From NCBI GenBank assembly GCA_943912255.1, contig CALTTP010000002.1, positions 1 through 64,000 on the forward strand: a stretch of DNA of 64,000 bases. The letters are read 5' to 3'. A program made the translations under genes and the position numbers. Below the pieces are notes generated by a model. The model was not told the origin of the DNA. It made no database searches and was given only the letters and a program-made list of their open reading frames with translations. Every line of letters begins with the position of its first letter. Position 1 is the first letter of the stretch. The DNA is from an uncultured Peptoniphilaceae bacterium. GTDB lineage: Bacteria > Bacillota > Clostridia > Tissierellales > Peptoniphilaceae. Below, in pieces: positions 43,046 through 50,100 of this stretch.

Positions 43046-43757
43046 ATTTTTTGTGGATGATTCAAACTTATTAGACGATAAAATATATATAGAGAGCGAT
43101 GATTTTCATCATGCTAAGAATGTTTTACGATTAAATATAGGTGAAAGTCTTGAGTTAGTAGGGAAAGATTTTTTATATTTAGGTAATATTGAAGATATAA
43201 ATAAGGATTATTTAAGGGTAAAAGTTCAGACTAAAGAAACTATAGAATTTGAACCGCCTATTATTCGTTTATTTCAAGGATTACCTAAAGGTGATAAATT
43301 TGAATATATTATTCAAAAGGCTGTTGAACTGGGAGTCGATGAAATAATTCCCTTTGAATCTGAAAGAACAGTGGTTAAATATAAAGAAAAGTCCTATGTA
43401 AAAAAACAAGTACGGTACGAAAAGATAATAAAAGGGGCTGCAATGCAGTCGAAGAGGTATCAAATTCCAAAACTATTTTTACCTATTAAATTTAATGATA
43501 TTGAAAAATCAGTTGATGGCCTAGGATTATTAGCCTTTGAAGAATCAAATAAGCCTTTAAAAAAATTACTTAAAGACATAGATAAAGTCAATTCCATTGA
43601 TATAGTAATTGGTCCTGAAGGAGGATTCTCTAATCAAGAAGTGGAATATCTAATTAGTAAGGGATTTGATTCTATTTCATTAGGCAAAAGAATATTAAGG
43701 ACAGAAACTGCTTCTTTAAATTTATTGTCCATACTACGATATGAATTAGAAAGGTAA
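43038..43757 (+). CDS. rsmE: 16S rRNA (uracil-1498-N3)-methyltransferase
   Basis: SPOUT-class enzyme acting on the decoding region of 16S rRNA. The 239-residue protein has an N-terminal PUA-like domain (DDFHHAKNVLRLNIGESLELV) and the knotted domain with QGLPKGDKFEYIIQKAVELGVDEIIPFESERTVVK, IGPEGGFSNQEVEYL and SLGKRILRTETASLNLLSI. It overlaps prmA and ends three bases before mtaB. Confidence 0.95.
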   Translation: MFRFFVDDSNLLDDKIYIESDDFHHAKNVLRLNIGESLELVGKDFLYLGNIEDINKDYLRVKVQTKETIEFEPPIIRLFQGLPKGDKFEYIIQKAVELGVDEIIPFESERTVVKYKEKSYVKKQVRYEKIIKGAAMQSKRYQIPKLFLPIKFNDIEKSVDGLGLLAFEESNKPLKKLLKDIDKVNSIDIVIGPEGGFSNQEVEYLISKGFDSISLGKRILRTETASLNLLSILRYELER

Positions 43758-43760
43758 TTT

Positions 43761-45062
43761 ATGAAAAGAGTAAGTTTTTTAACCTTAGGATGTAAGGTAA
43801 ATCAATATGAAACAGAAGCCATGATGGAATTATTTGATAAAAAAGATTATGAGATAGTTCCTCAAGGTCAAAAGAGTGATGTCTTTGTAATCAATACCTG
43901 CACTGTAACCAATCTAAGTGATAGGAAATCTAGGCAAGCAATTTCTAAAGTGAAAAAATTAAACCCTAATGCAATAATTGCCATGGTTGGTTGTTATGTT
44001 CAAGTTAAACCGGAAGAAGTTGCAAATATAGAGGGTGTAAATGTAATTTTAGGAACAAATAATAAATCTCAAATTGTTGAGGCCTGTGAAAAGGCAATGG
44101 AAGATGAGGTTTTTGTAAACAAGGTTGATGAAATAAAGCATGATAAAGATTTTGAGGACTTAAATATTTCAAATCAATCGGAAATGACGAGAGCTTTTAT
44201 GAAAATTCAAGAAGGATGTAATCAATTTTGTTCCTATTGTATTATTCCCTATGCAAGAGGGCCTGTTAGATCTCGTAATCCAAAATCAATTATTAGTGAA
44301 GCTATTAGGTTAGTGGAACAGGGTTATAAAGAAATAGTACTAACTGGTATTCATGTAGCATCCTATGGAGTAGACTTTAAAGAGAATATAAGACTTGTGG
44401 ATATTATTGAAGAGATAAGTAAAATTGCTGGACTTAAAAGAATTAGATTAAGTTCTGTTGAACCGAGGTTAATTACAGAGGATTTTCTACAAAGAGTTAA
44501 AAGTACAAATAAGTTCTGTGATCATTTTCATCTTTCATTACAAAATGGTTCAGATAAAATATTACAATCTATGAATAGGAAGTATTCTACTAAAGAATAT
44601 GAAAATAAGGTAAAACTCATAAGAGAATATTTTCCATTAGCGGGAATTACAACTGATATTATTGTAGGATTCCCTGGAGAAATCAATGAAGATTTTAATC
44701 AAACTATTGAATTTGTAAAGAAGATAGGATTTTCAAAAGTTCATATTTTTAAATATTCACCTAGAGAAGGTACTGTAGCAGCAAAAATGAAAAATCAAGT
44801 ATCTGGAGTTATAAAAAAAGAAAGAAGTAATAAATTATTTGAAATTTGTGAAGAGGCCGCTAAAACTATCATGGAGAGACAATTAGGTAAGACTTTTGAA
44901 GTCCTTTTTGAATCTAAATCGGATTATCCAGGATATGTATCAGGTTATGCAACTAATTATACCAGAGTAAATGTTACTGAAGAAGAAGATTTAATCAATG
45001 AAATTAAAAAAGTTCAGTTTAAAAATGTACAAAATGGAGAAGTTTTTGGTATAATTGTATAA
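43761..45062 (+). CDS. mtaB: tRNA ms2t6A37 methylthiotransferase
   Basis: Adds a methylthio group to t6A37 of tRNAs reading ANN codons. The 433-residue protein has the N-terminal UPF0004 domain (FLTLGCKVNQYETEAM, NTCTVTNLSDRKSRQ, MVGCYVQ) for the auxiliary 4Fe-4S cluster, the radical SAM motif EGCNQFCSYCIIPYARGPVRSR, and a C-terminal TRAM domain (SGYATNYTRVNV). It belongs to the MtaB type (e-MtaB), not MiaB, judged by LGCKVNQYE at the start. GGAAGG-like sites are weak, but it lies directly after rsmE. Confidence 0.94.
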   Translation: MKRVSFLTLGCKVNQYETEAMMELFDKKDYEIVPQGQKSDVFVINTCTVTNLSDRKSRQAISKVKKLNPNAIIAMVGCYVQVKPEEVANIEGVNVILGTNNKSQIVEACEKAMEDEVFVNKVDEIKHDKDFEDLNISNQSEMTRAFMKIQEGCNQFCSYCIIPYARGPVRSRNPKSIISEAIRLVEQGYKEIVLTGIHVASYGVDFKENIRLVDIIEEISKIAGLKRIRLSSVEPRLITEDFLQRVKSTNKFCDHFHLSLQNGSDKILQSMNRKYSTKEYENKVKLIREYFPLAGITTDIIVGFPGEINEDFNQTIEFVKKIGFSKVHIFKYSPREGTVAAKMKNQVSGVIKKERSNKLFEICEEAAKTIMERQLGKTFEVLFESKSDYPGYVSGYATNYTRVNVTEEEDLINEIKKVQFKNVQNGEVFGIIV

Positions 45063-45077
45063 ATAGGAGGTGAAATC

Positions 45078-45419
45078 ATGGATTGTATTTTTTGTAAAAT
45101 AGCAAATAAAGAAATTGAGTCAGAGATTATTTATGAAGATGATTCAGTAATAGCTTTTAATGATTTACATCCTCAATCTCCTGTACACTTTTTAGTAATT
45201 CCTAAGGTGCATATTGGATCGGCTAATGATATAAATGATGATAATAAGGATATTATTGGACATATATTTACAGTCATCAATAAACTAGCAAAGGATAAGG
45301 GATTTGCCAATAATGGTTACAGAATTGTCAACAATATAGGAAAAGATGGTGGACAGTCTGTTAAACATATCCATTTCCATGTACTTGCGGGAAGAACGTT
45401 GCAATGGCCTCCAGGCTAA
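45078..45419 (+). CDS. hinT: HIT-family nucleotide hydrolase/transferase (HinT-like)
   Basis: Histidine-triad protein; HinT-type members hydrolyse nucleoside phosphoramidates. The 113-residue protein has CIFCKIANKEIESEIIYEDDSVIAF at the start and the triad HIHFHVLAGR near residues 97-106. The N-terminal CxxC plus a more distal His form a zinc site in some relatives. GGAGGTG precedes the ATG. Last gene of the dnaJ run; a separate promoter for rpsU follows. Confidence 0.95.
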   Translation: MDCIFCKIANKEIESEIIYEDDSVIAFNDLHPQSPVHFLVIPKVHIGSANDINDDNKDIIGHIFTVINKLAKDKGFANNGYRIVNNIGKDGGQSVKHIHFHVLAGRTLQWPPG

Positions 45420-45422
45420 ACC

Positions 45423-45451
45423 TTGCAATAACCTAATTCATAAGCTATAAT
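45423..45451 (+). promoter_or_regulatory. Promoter of rpsU
   Basis: TTGCAA (45423-45428), a 17-base spacer and TATAAT (45446-45451). The predicted start near 45458 leaves about 50 bases of leader that can fold a short TGCTCA/TGAGCA hairpin (45464-45478). Confidence 0.8.
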
Positions 45452-45507
45452 ATTAAAGTGTTCTGCTCAATTTGAGCACTCTTTATCAAAGAGGGGAGGG
45501 GAAACCT

Positions 45508-45690
45508 ATGCCAGAAATTAAAGTTGGTGAAAATGAATCTTTAGAAAGCGCTTTAAAAAGATTTAAAAGACAATGTGCTAGATCCGGTGTTTTATCTGAA
45601 TATAGAAAAAGAGAACATTATGAAAAACCTAGCGTTAAAAAGAAAAAGAAATCAGAAGCCGCTAAAAGAAAAAAAATAAGAAGAGGTTAA
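45508..45690 (+). CDS. rpsU: 30S ribosomal protein S21
   Basis: Small basic ribosomal protein needed for mRNA base-pairing with 16S rRNA. 60 residues: PEIKVGENESLESALKRFKRQCARSG, LSEYRKREHYEKPSVKKKKK and a basic tail. The ATG at 45508 follows GAGGGGAGGGG; an upstream in-frame ATG in the leader is rejected because it lies without a site and adds non-family residues. It has its own promoter and a terminator. yqeY, which often follows, is absent. Confidence 0.97.
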   Translation: MPEIKVGENESLESALKRFKRQCARSGVLSEYRKREHYEKPSVKKKKKSEAAKRKKIRRG

Positions 45691-45699
45691 TCATACCTA

Positions 45700-45732
45700 A
45701 AATACCCAGGATTTTTTCTGGGTATTTTTTAA
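45700..45732 (+). terminator. Intrinsic terminator after rpsU
   Basis: AATACCCAG (45701-45709) pairs with CTGGGTATT (45718-45726), extended by A-T at the base, eight-base loop, followed by four more T residues. Confidence 0.9.
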
Positions 45733-45837
45733 TATAAGCAAAGATATTTGACTCTAGAATTAACAAGTCCTATTTAATAAGTTTAGATTTTTGAAATATA
45801 TTAATATTAATTTTTCAAAATCTTTAACAGTATTTTT

Positions 45838-45971
45838 ATGAAAAACTTTTGTGTTTTAATGTTTGGTTAACCTTTTATAGGGTAAAAATAACTAGGAGGT
45901 TTTTATGAAAAACTTTTGTGTTTTAATGTTTGGTTAACCTTTTATAGGGTAAAAATAACTAGGAGGTTTCT
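45838..45971 (+). repeat. 67-bp tandem duplication upstream of nfeD
   Basis: 45838-45904 and 45905-45971 are identical at 66 of 67 positions (T to C two bases before the nfeD ATG). Each unit begins ATGAAAAAC, contains the palindrome GGTTAACC and ends with ACTAGGAGG, so each supplies a Shine-Dalgarno for the next start. The second unit therefore reads as a 10-codon peptide (MKNFCVLMFG) translated from the first unit's site. The nfeD start is the third occurrence of ATGAAAAA. Confidence 0.95.
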
Positions 45972-46727
45972 ATGAAAAAGAATTTAAGAATATTAACTAC
46001 TTTAATTACATTAATATTAATTTCTCCTACTCTTTCTTTGGCAGGTGAAATGAACTATTTAAACAGGTCCAAAGGATTACTTAAGGGGAATTTCCCAGAA
46101 AATATAATTGGATTTTTATCAAATCCCTATATTTCTGGATTGCTTTTAGTTTTAGCAATGGTACTTATTATATTCGAATTGTTTTTTAATTTAAAGGGAA
46201 TTGGTGTAACCTTTTCAGTTATATCACTGATTTTATTCTTTTTTGGTAATATAGGTGCGGGTTATACTAATATACTAGAGTTAGTCCTATTTATTATAGG
46301 GGCTATTTTACTAACCTTTGAAATCTTCATACCTGGCTTTGGAGTAGCTGGAATTTTAGGTTTTGGTTTTATTTTTTACTCCCTTTTCAATTCCATGGAA
46401 AATTCCACAATTAGCTTGATAACTATAAGTTTAGCTGCTATTATTGGCCTTATAGTCTTTGTGATAATATTTAAGCTAGGGTTTAGAAGTACTTTATTTA
46501 ATAAAGTAGTACTTGGGGATGAGATCCAGTCTCATTCTAGTAGTGATAAAAAATCTCTGCTGGGAAAATCCGGCACGTCTATAACAATGTTAAGACCTTC
46601 TGGAAAGATTTCTATAGATGGGGAAGTCTTTGACGCAATAACAGAAGGAGATTATATAAAAGCAAATAAACCGGTTAAGGTTTATAGAATAGAAGGTTTT
46701 AAAATAATAGTTAAGGAGGAAAAGTAA
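45972..46727 (+). CDS. NfeD-family membrane protein (short form)
   Basis: Partner of flotillin-like FloA; NfeD proteins are thought to act with flotillins in membrane organisation. The 251-residue protein has a cleavable-looking signal (LTTLITLILISPTLSLAG), several hydrophobic helices (about 55-170, with IGFLSNPYISGLLL and FEIFIPGFGVAGILG) and a C-terminal OB-fold domain (LLGKSGTSITMLRPSGKISIDGEVFDAI). The N-terminal ClpP-like protease domain of long NfeD proteins is missing; only about 30 residues separate signal and first helix. TAGGAGG precedes the ATG. It overlaps floA by one base. Confidence 0.9.
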   Translation: MKKNLRILTTLITLILISPTLSLAGEMNYLNRSKGLLKGNFPENIIGFLSNPYISGLLLVLAMVLIIFELFFNLKGIGVTFSVISLILFFFGNIGAGYTNILELVLFIIGAILLTFEIFIPGFGVAGILGFGFIFYSLFNSMENSTISLITISLAAIIGLIVFVIIFKLGFRSTLFNKVVLGDEIQSHSSSDKKSLLGKSGTSITMLRPSGKISIDGEVFDAITEGDYIKANKPVKVYRIEGFKIIVKEEK

Positions 46728-47719
46728 TGGGTTCAGGTAGTGTAACATTTATTTTGATTATAGTAGTAATAATCGTCGTTCTATCACTGTTTTTTACATT
46801 TGTACCTGTAGGTCTTTGGGTTACAGCATTTTTTGCGGGGGTTCGTGTAAAAATTTCCACATTAATCGGAATGAGATTAAGAAGGGTTGCGCCTAGTAAA
46901 ATAATAAATCCACTTATTAAGGCTACAAAAGCAGGCCTACACTTAAGTGCAAATCAATTAGAAGCGCATTATCTTGCAGGAGGAAACGTAAATACTTTAG
47001 TTGATGCTTTAATTGCGGCTCAAAGAGCCGAAATTCCTTTGGATTTTGACAGAGGTGCTGCAATTGATCTTGCAGGTAGAAATGTTTTGGAAGCGGTACA
47101 AGTTTCTGTAAATCCTAAAGTAATAGAAACTCCTTTAATATCTGCCGTTGCAATGGATGGTATTGAAGTAATAGCAAAGGCCAAAGTAACCGTTAGAGCA
47201 AATATCGATAGATTGGTTGGGGGAGCTGGTGAAGAAACTATTATAGCAAGAGTAGGAGAGGGAATAGTAACAACAGTTGGTTCTGCCAAAAGTCACTCTC
47301 AAGTTTTAGAAAATCCTGATTCAATATCTCAAATGGTTTTGACTAAGGGACTTGACTCTGGTACTGCTTATGAAATTCTTTCCATAGATATAGCCGATGT
47401 AGATGTGGGAAGAAATATTGGTGCAAAATTGCAAACAGACCAAGCTGAAGCGGACAAGAGAATTGCTCAAGCAAAAGCAGAAGAGAGAAGAGCTATGGCT
47501 GTTGCTTCTGAGCAAGAGATGCTAGCTGAAATCAAACGAATGAGGTCAAAGGTAGTAGAAGCCGAATCCAGAATACCTATAGCCATTGCAAAGGCTTTGG
47601 AAGAAGGAAATATAGGAATAATGGATTATTATAAAATGGAAAATATCAACTCGGATACAAAGATGAGAAATTCAATATCAGGAGTAGATACTTCAAGTAG
47701 CAATAAGGATAATAAGTAA
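46727..47719 (+). CDS. floA: Flotillin-like protein FloA
   Basis: Membrane scaffold of lipid-raft-like microdomains. The 330-residue protein has an N-terminal membrane hairpin (FILIIVVIIVVLSLFFTFVPVGLWVTAFFAG), the SPFH-like core (KAGLHLSANQLEAHYLAGGNVNTLVDALIAAQRA, AVAMDGIEVIAKAKVTVRANIDRLVGGAGEETIIARVGEGIVTTVGSA) and an Ala/Glu-rich coiled coil (ADKRIAQAKAEERRAMAVA). GGAGGA lies inside the end of nfeD. The nfeD-floA pair matches yqeZ-yqfA of Bacillus. Confidence 0.95.
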   Translation: MGSGSVTFILIIVVIIVVLSLFFTFVPVGLWVTAFFAGVRVKISTLIGMRLRRVAPSKIINPLIKATKAGLHLSANQLEAHYLAGGNVNTLVDALIAAQRAEIPLDFDRGAAIDLAGRNVLEAVQVSVNPKVIETPLISAVAMDGIEVIAKAKVTVRANIDRLVGGAGEETIIARVGEGIVTTVGSAKSHSQVLENPDSISQMVLTKGLDSGTAYEILSIDIADVDVGRNIGAKLQTDQAEADKRIAQAKAEERRAMAVASEQEMLAEIKRMRSKVVEAESRIPIAIAKALEEGNIGIMDYYKMENINSDTKMRNSISGVDTSSSNKDNK

Positions 47720-48123
47720 TGGGTTCTATTATATTCTTGTTATTTGTTATATACCTATTTTATCAACGATATAAGAAAGAAGGGTACAATAACAAAAAAA
47801 CTAAAAAAATCTATACTCTTCCTAAAAGAGAGAAGGTTAAAGAATCTAAAAAAGAAGCTAATAAGCAAGATACCAAAGGTAAAGTTTCGGAAAAAGAAAA
47901 AGTAGTATTAAATAATAAAGAAAAATCCTCCTTTAAAGATGATTCTATTATAAAAGATAAAATGACATTTAAAGACACTGGAATTGGTACTGTTGAAGAA
48001 TTTAAAGACATGGAGGATTTGGAAACAAATGCCAATGACAAAAACATTGACATAGGAGATAAATTATTAAAAAATCCTAAGGAGGCCTTTCTCTATTCTG
48101 AAATTTTCAATAGAAAATACTAG
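47719..48123 (+). CDS. Small membrane-anchored protein of unknown function linked to floA
   Basis: 134 residues. One N-terminal helix (SIIFLLFVIYLFYQR, residues 3-17), then a long Lys/Glu-rich charged region without Cys or Trp and a C-terminal motif IGDKLLKNPKEAFLYSEIFNRKY. I do not recognise the family. The ATG overlaps the floA stop (TAATG), so it is translated with floA. By position it is the analogue of genes that follow yqfA in Bacillus, but no sequence similarity is claimed. The conserved-looking C-terminus may be a docking segment; this is inference. Confidence 0.75.
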   Translation: MGSIIFLLFVIYLFYQRYKKEGYNNKKTKKIYTLPKREKVKESKKEANKQDTKGKVSEKEKVVLNNKEKSSFKDDSIIKDKMTFKDTGIGTVEEFKDMEDLETNANDKNIDIGDKLLKNPKEAFLYSEIFNRKY

Positions 48124-48125
48124 AG

Positions 48126-48154
48126 TTGAAAGTTGAATAAAAACTTGTTATAAT
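48126..48154 (+). promoter_or_regulatory. Promoter of the rimP-nusA-infB operon
   Basis: TTGAAA (48126-48131), a 17-base spacer and TATAAT (48149-48154). The start near 48161 leaves a leader of about 65 bases. Confidence 0.85.
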
Positions 48155-48177
48155 AAAGATAAGTTAGATTAATTGAT

Positions 48178-48206
48178 AGGAGTGGGATTTTCCCGCTCTT
48201 ATTTAT
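48178..48206 (+). terminator. Hairpin in the rimP leader (attenuator-like)
   Basis: AGGAGTGGGA (48178-48187) pairs with TCCCGCTCTT (48191-48200) with two G-U pairs and a three-base TTT loop, followed by ATTTATTT. It lies downstream of the promoter above, so it is inside the operon leader and could attenuate transcription. It could also end read-through from floA. Confidence 0.6.
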
Positions 48207-48225
48207 TTAATATTAAGGAGGCGTT

Positions 48226-48687
48226 ATGAATAAGAAAGATTTATTGGATCTATGTAAAAAAGAGTTTGAACCTCTTTTACTAGATTTAGGCCTAGAGATA
48301 TATGACATTGAATATATTAGGGAGTCTATTGGTAATGTTTTACGGGTTTTTATTACTAAAGACCAAGGCAATGTAGGAATTGAAGACTGTGAAAAGGCCA
48401 GTAAGGCCATTAGTGAAAAACTAGATTTATTAGATCCAATTGAAGAGTCTTATTTTTTAGAGGTATCTTCTCCAGGAATTGATAGGCCATTTAAAAAAGA
48501 AAAGGACTATCAAAAAAATATTGGAAAGAAGGTAGAAGTTAAATTTTACGGTTCTTATAAAGGCCAAAAAACTTTAACAGGTATTCTATTGGAAAAGAGA
48601 GAAGATGAGATTGTAGTTGAAACTGAGAAAGACAAAGAAATAATCTCGTTGGATATAGTTACATCTGTCAAATTATCATTATTTTAA
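48226..48687 (+). CDS. rimP: Ribosome maturation factor RimP
   Basis: Needed for 30S subunit maturation. The 153-residue protein has the N-terminal KH-like part (LLLDLGLEIYDIEYIRESIGNVLRVFI), the LEVSSPGIDRPF motif near residues 82-93 and an SH3-like C-terminal domain (KVEVKFYGSYKGQKTLTGILLE). GGAGG precedes the ATG. First gene of rimP-nusA-ylxR-infB-rbfA. Confidence 0.95.
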   Translation: MNKKDLLDLCKKEFEPLLLDLGLEIYDIEYIRESIGNVLRVFITKDQGNVGIEDCEKASKAISEKLDLLDPIEESYFLEVSSPGIDRPFKKEKDYQKNIGKKVEVKFYGSYKGQKTLTGILLEKREDEIVVETEKDKEIISLDIVTSVKLSLF

Positions 48688-48699
48688 TTAGGAGAGAAA

Positions 48700-49821
48700 A
48701 TGAATCAAGAATTTATAAATGCTCTAAATGAAATTGAAAAGAGTAAGGGTATTTCTAGTGATATTATCATTGAAGCTCTAGAAAAGGCTTTAATAAAAAG
48801 TTATGAAAAGAATTTTGATGATAATGGAAATGTTTCTGTCAGTATTAATAGAGAAAATGGCGAAATTAAGATATATTCTATTAAAAAAGTAGTAGAAGAG
48901 GTAGAAGATTCAATAACTGAAATCTCTATTTATGAAGCGAGAGATTTAAAGTCCAATTTAGAACTAGGCGATGAGATTACCGTTGAGGTAACTCCTAGAA
49001 ATTTTGGGAGAATTGCTGCTCAAACTGCTAGAAATATAGTGATACAAAAAATAAAAGATGCTGAGAGAGAAATAATTTACAATGAATTTATAGATAGGGA
49101 AAAGGAAATAATCACAGGTCTTATACAAAGAATAGATCGTGGAATTATATATGTGGATTTAGGGAAAGTTGAGGGAATTGTTCCCTATGAAGAGCAGATT
49201 CCAAATGAAAACTATCAAATAAATGGAAGATATAAATTTTTTATCAAGGAAGTAAAAAATACTACTAAGGGAGCTCAAGTAATCCTTTCCAGATCTGATA
49301 TAGGTTTGGTAAAAAGATTATTAGAACTAGAAGTTCCAGAAATAAATGAAGGAATTGTAGAGGTTTATTCTATTGCTAGAGAGGCGGGTTCTAGAACTAA
49401 ATTAGCCGTTTTTGCCAAGGATGAAAATGTAGATCCTGTAGGTGCATGTGTTGGTTTTAAAGGCAGCAGAGTTAGAACCATTGTTGATGAACTTAATGGA
49501 GAAAAATTGGATATAATTGTTTGGGATAAGGATATTAAGAAATTTTTAGCCAATAGTTTAAGTCCTACTGAAGTAGAAGAAGTATTTGTAGATGAGGAAG
49601 AAAAAGTTGCAAGGGTAATAGTTGACAATGATCAATTATCCTTAGCCATTGGTAAAGAAGGGCAAAATGCTAGACTTGCGGCTAAATTAACAGGCTGGAA
49701 AATAGATATAAAGGGTTCTGAGCAATATATAGATGAAATAGAGTCCAAGGAGTTGGAAGTTGAATTTCCTGGAGAACAGGAATATGTTGACAAAATTTTA
49801 AGTGAGGATCATGAAGACTAA
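48700..49821 (+). CDS. nusA: Transcription termination/antitermination factor NusA
   Basis: RNA polymerase-binding factor controlling pausing and termination. The 373-residue protein has an N-terminal RNAP-binding domain (1-125), an S1 domain (GLIQRIDRGIIYVDLGKVEGIVPYEEQIP), then two KH domains (REAGSRTKLAVFAKDENVDPVGACVGFKGSRV and ARVIVDNDQLSLAIGKEGQNARLAAKLTGWKID). The acidic C-terminal repeats of proteobacterial NusA are absent, normal for Firmicutes. GGAGAG precedes the ATG. It overlaps ylxR by 11 bases. Confidence 0.97.
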   Translation: MNQEFINALNEIEKSKGISSDIIIEALEKALIKSYEKNFDDNGNVSVSINRENGEIKIYSIKKVVEEVEDSITEISIYEARDLKSNLELGDEITVEVTPRNFGRIAAQTARNIVIQKIKDAEREIIYNEFIDREKEIITGLIQRIDRGIIYVDLGKVEGIVPYEEQIPNENYQINGRYKFFIKEVKNTTKGAQVILSRSDIGLVKRLLELEVPEINEGIVEVYSIAREAGSRTKLAVFAKDENVDPVGACVGFKGSRVRTIVDELNGEKLDIIVWDKDIKKFLANSLSPTEVEEVFVDEEEKVARVIVDNDQLSLAIGKEGQNARLAAKLTGWKIDIKGSEQYIDEIESKELEVEFPGEQEYVDKILSEDHED

Positions 49822-50080
49822 AAAAATTCCTATGAGAAAATGTGTTGCTTGTGGTAATAATAAACCTAAAGGCGAGTTGATTAGAATAGTTAAAAATAAT
49901 GAGGAGGGTGTTATTATTGACCCTTCTGGTAAAAAAAATGGTAGGGGAGCTTATATTTGTAAGGATATAAACTGCCTAGATAAAGCTAGAAAAAATAAGA
50001 AAATTTGTCATGCATTAAACACTGAAATCAGTGAAGAAACTTATAAGGAGATTTCAAATTATGTAATGGAAGATAAATAG
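49811..50080 (+). CDS. ylxR: YlxR family RNA-binding protein (RNase P modulator, RnpM)
   Basis: Small RNA-binding protein of the nusA-infB operon; the Bacillus homologue has been linked to RNase P regulation. The 89-residue protein has PMRKCVACGNNKPKGELIRIV at the start and NGRGAYICKDINCLDKARKNK. The ATG at 49811 lies in the nusA end, behind GTGAGG. The L7Ae-like ylxQ gene that often follows is missing; infB comes next. Confidence 0.92.
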   Translation: MKTKKIPMRKCVACGNNKPKGELIRIVKNNEEGVIIDPSGKKNGRGAYICKDINCLDKARKNKKICHALNTEISEETYKEISNYVMEDK

Positions 50081-50100
50081 ATTCGAGAGGAGTGCTTTAT

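Noticed and set aside
45460..45480. Hairpin TGCTCA/TGAGCA before rpsU as another CIRCE-like element
   Set aside because: Shares only part of the core (GAGCACT on one side); left arm does not match, stem is six base pairs.
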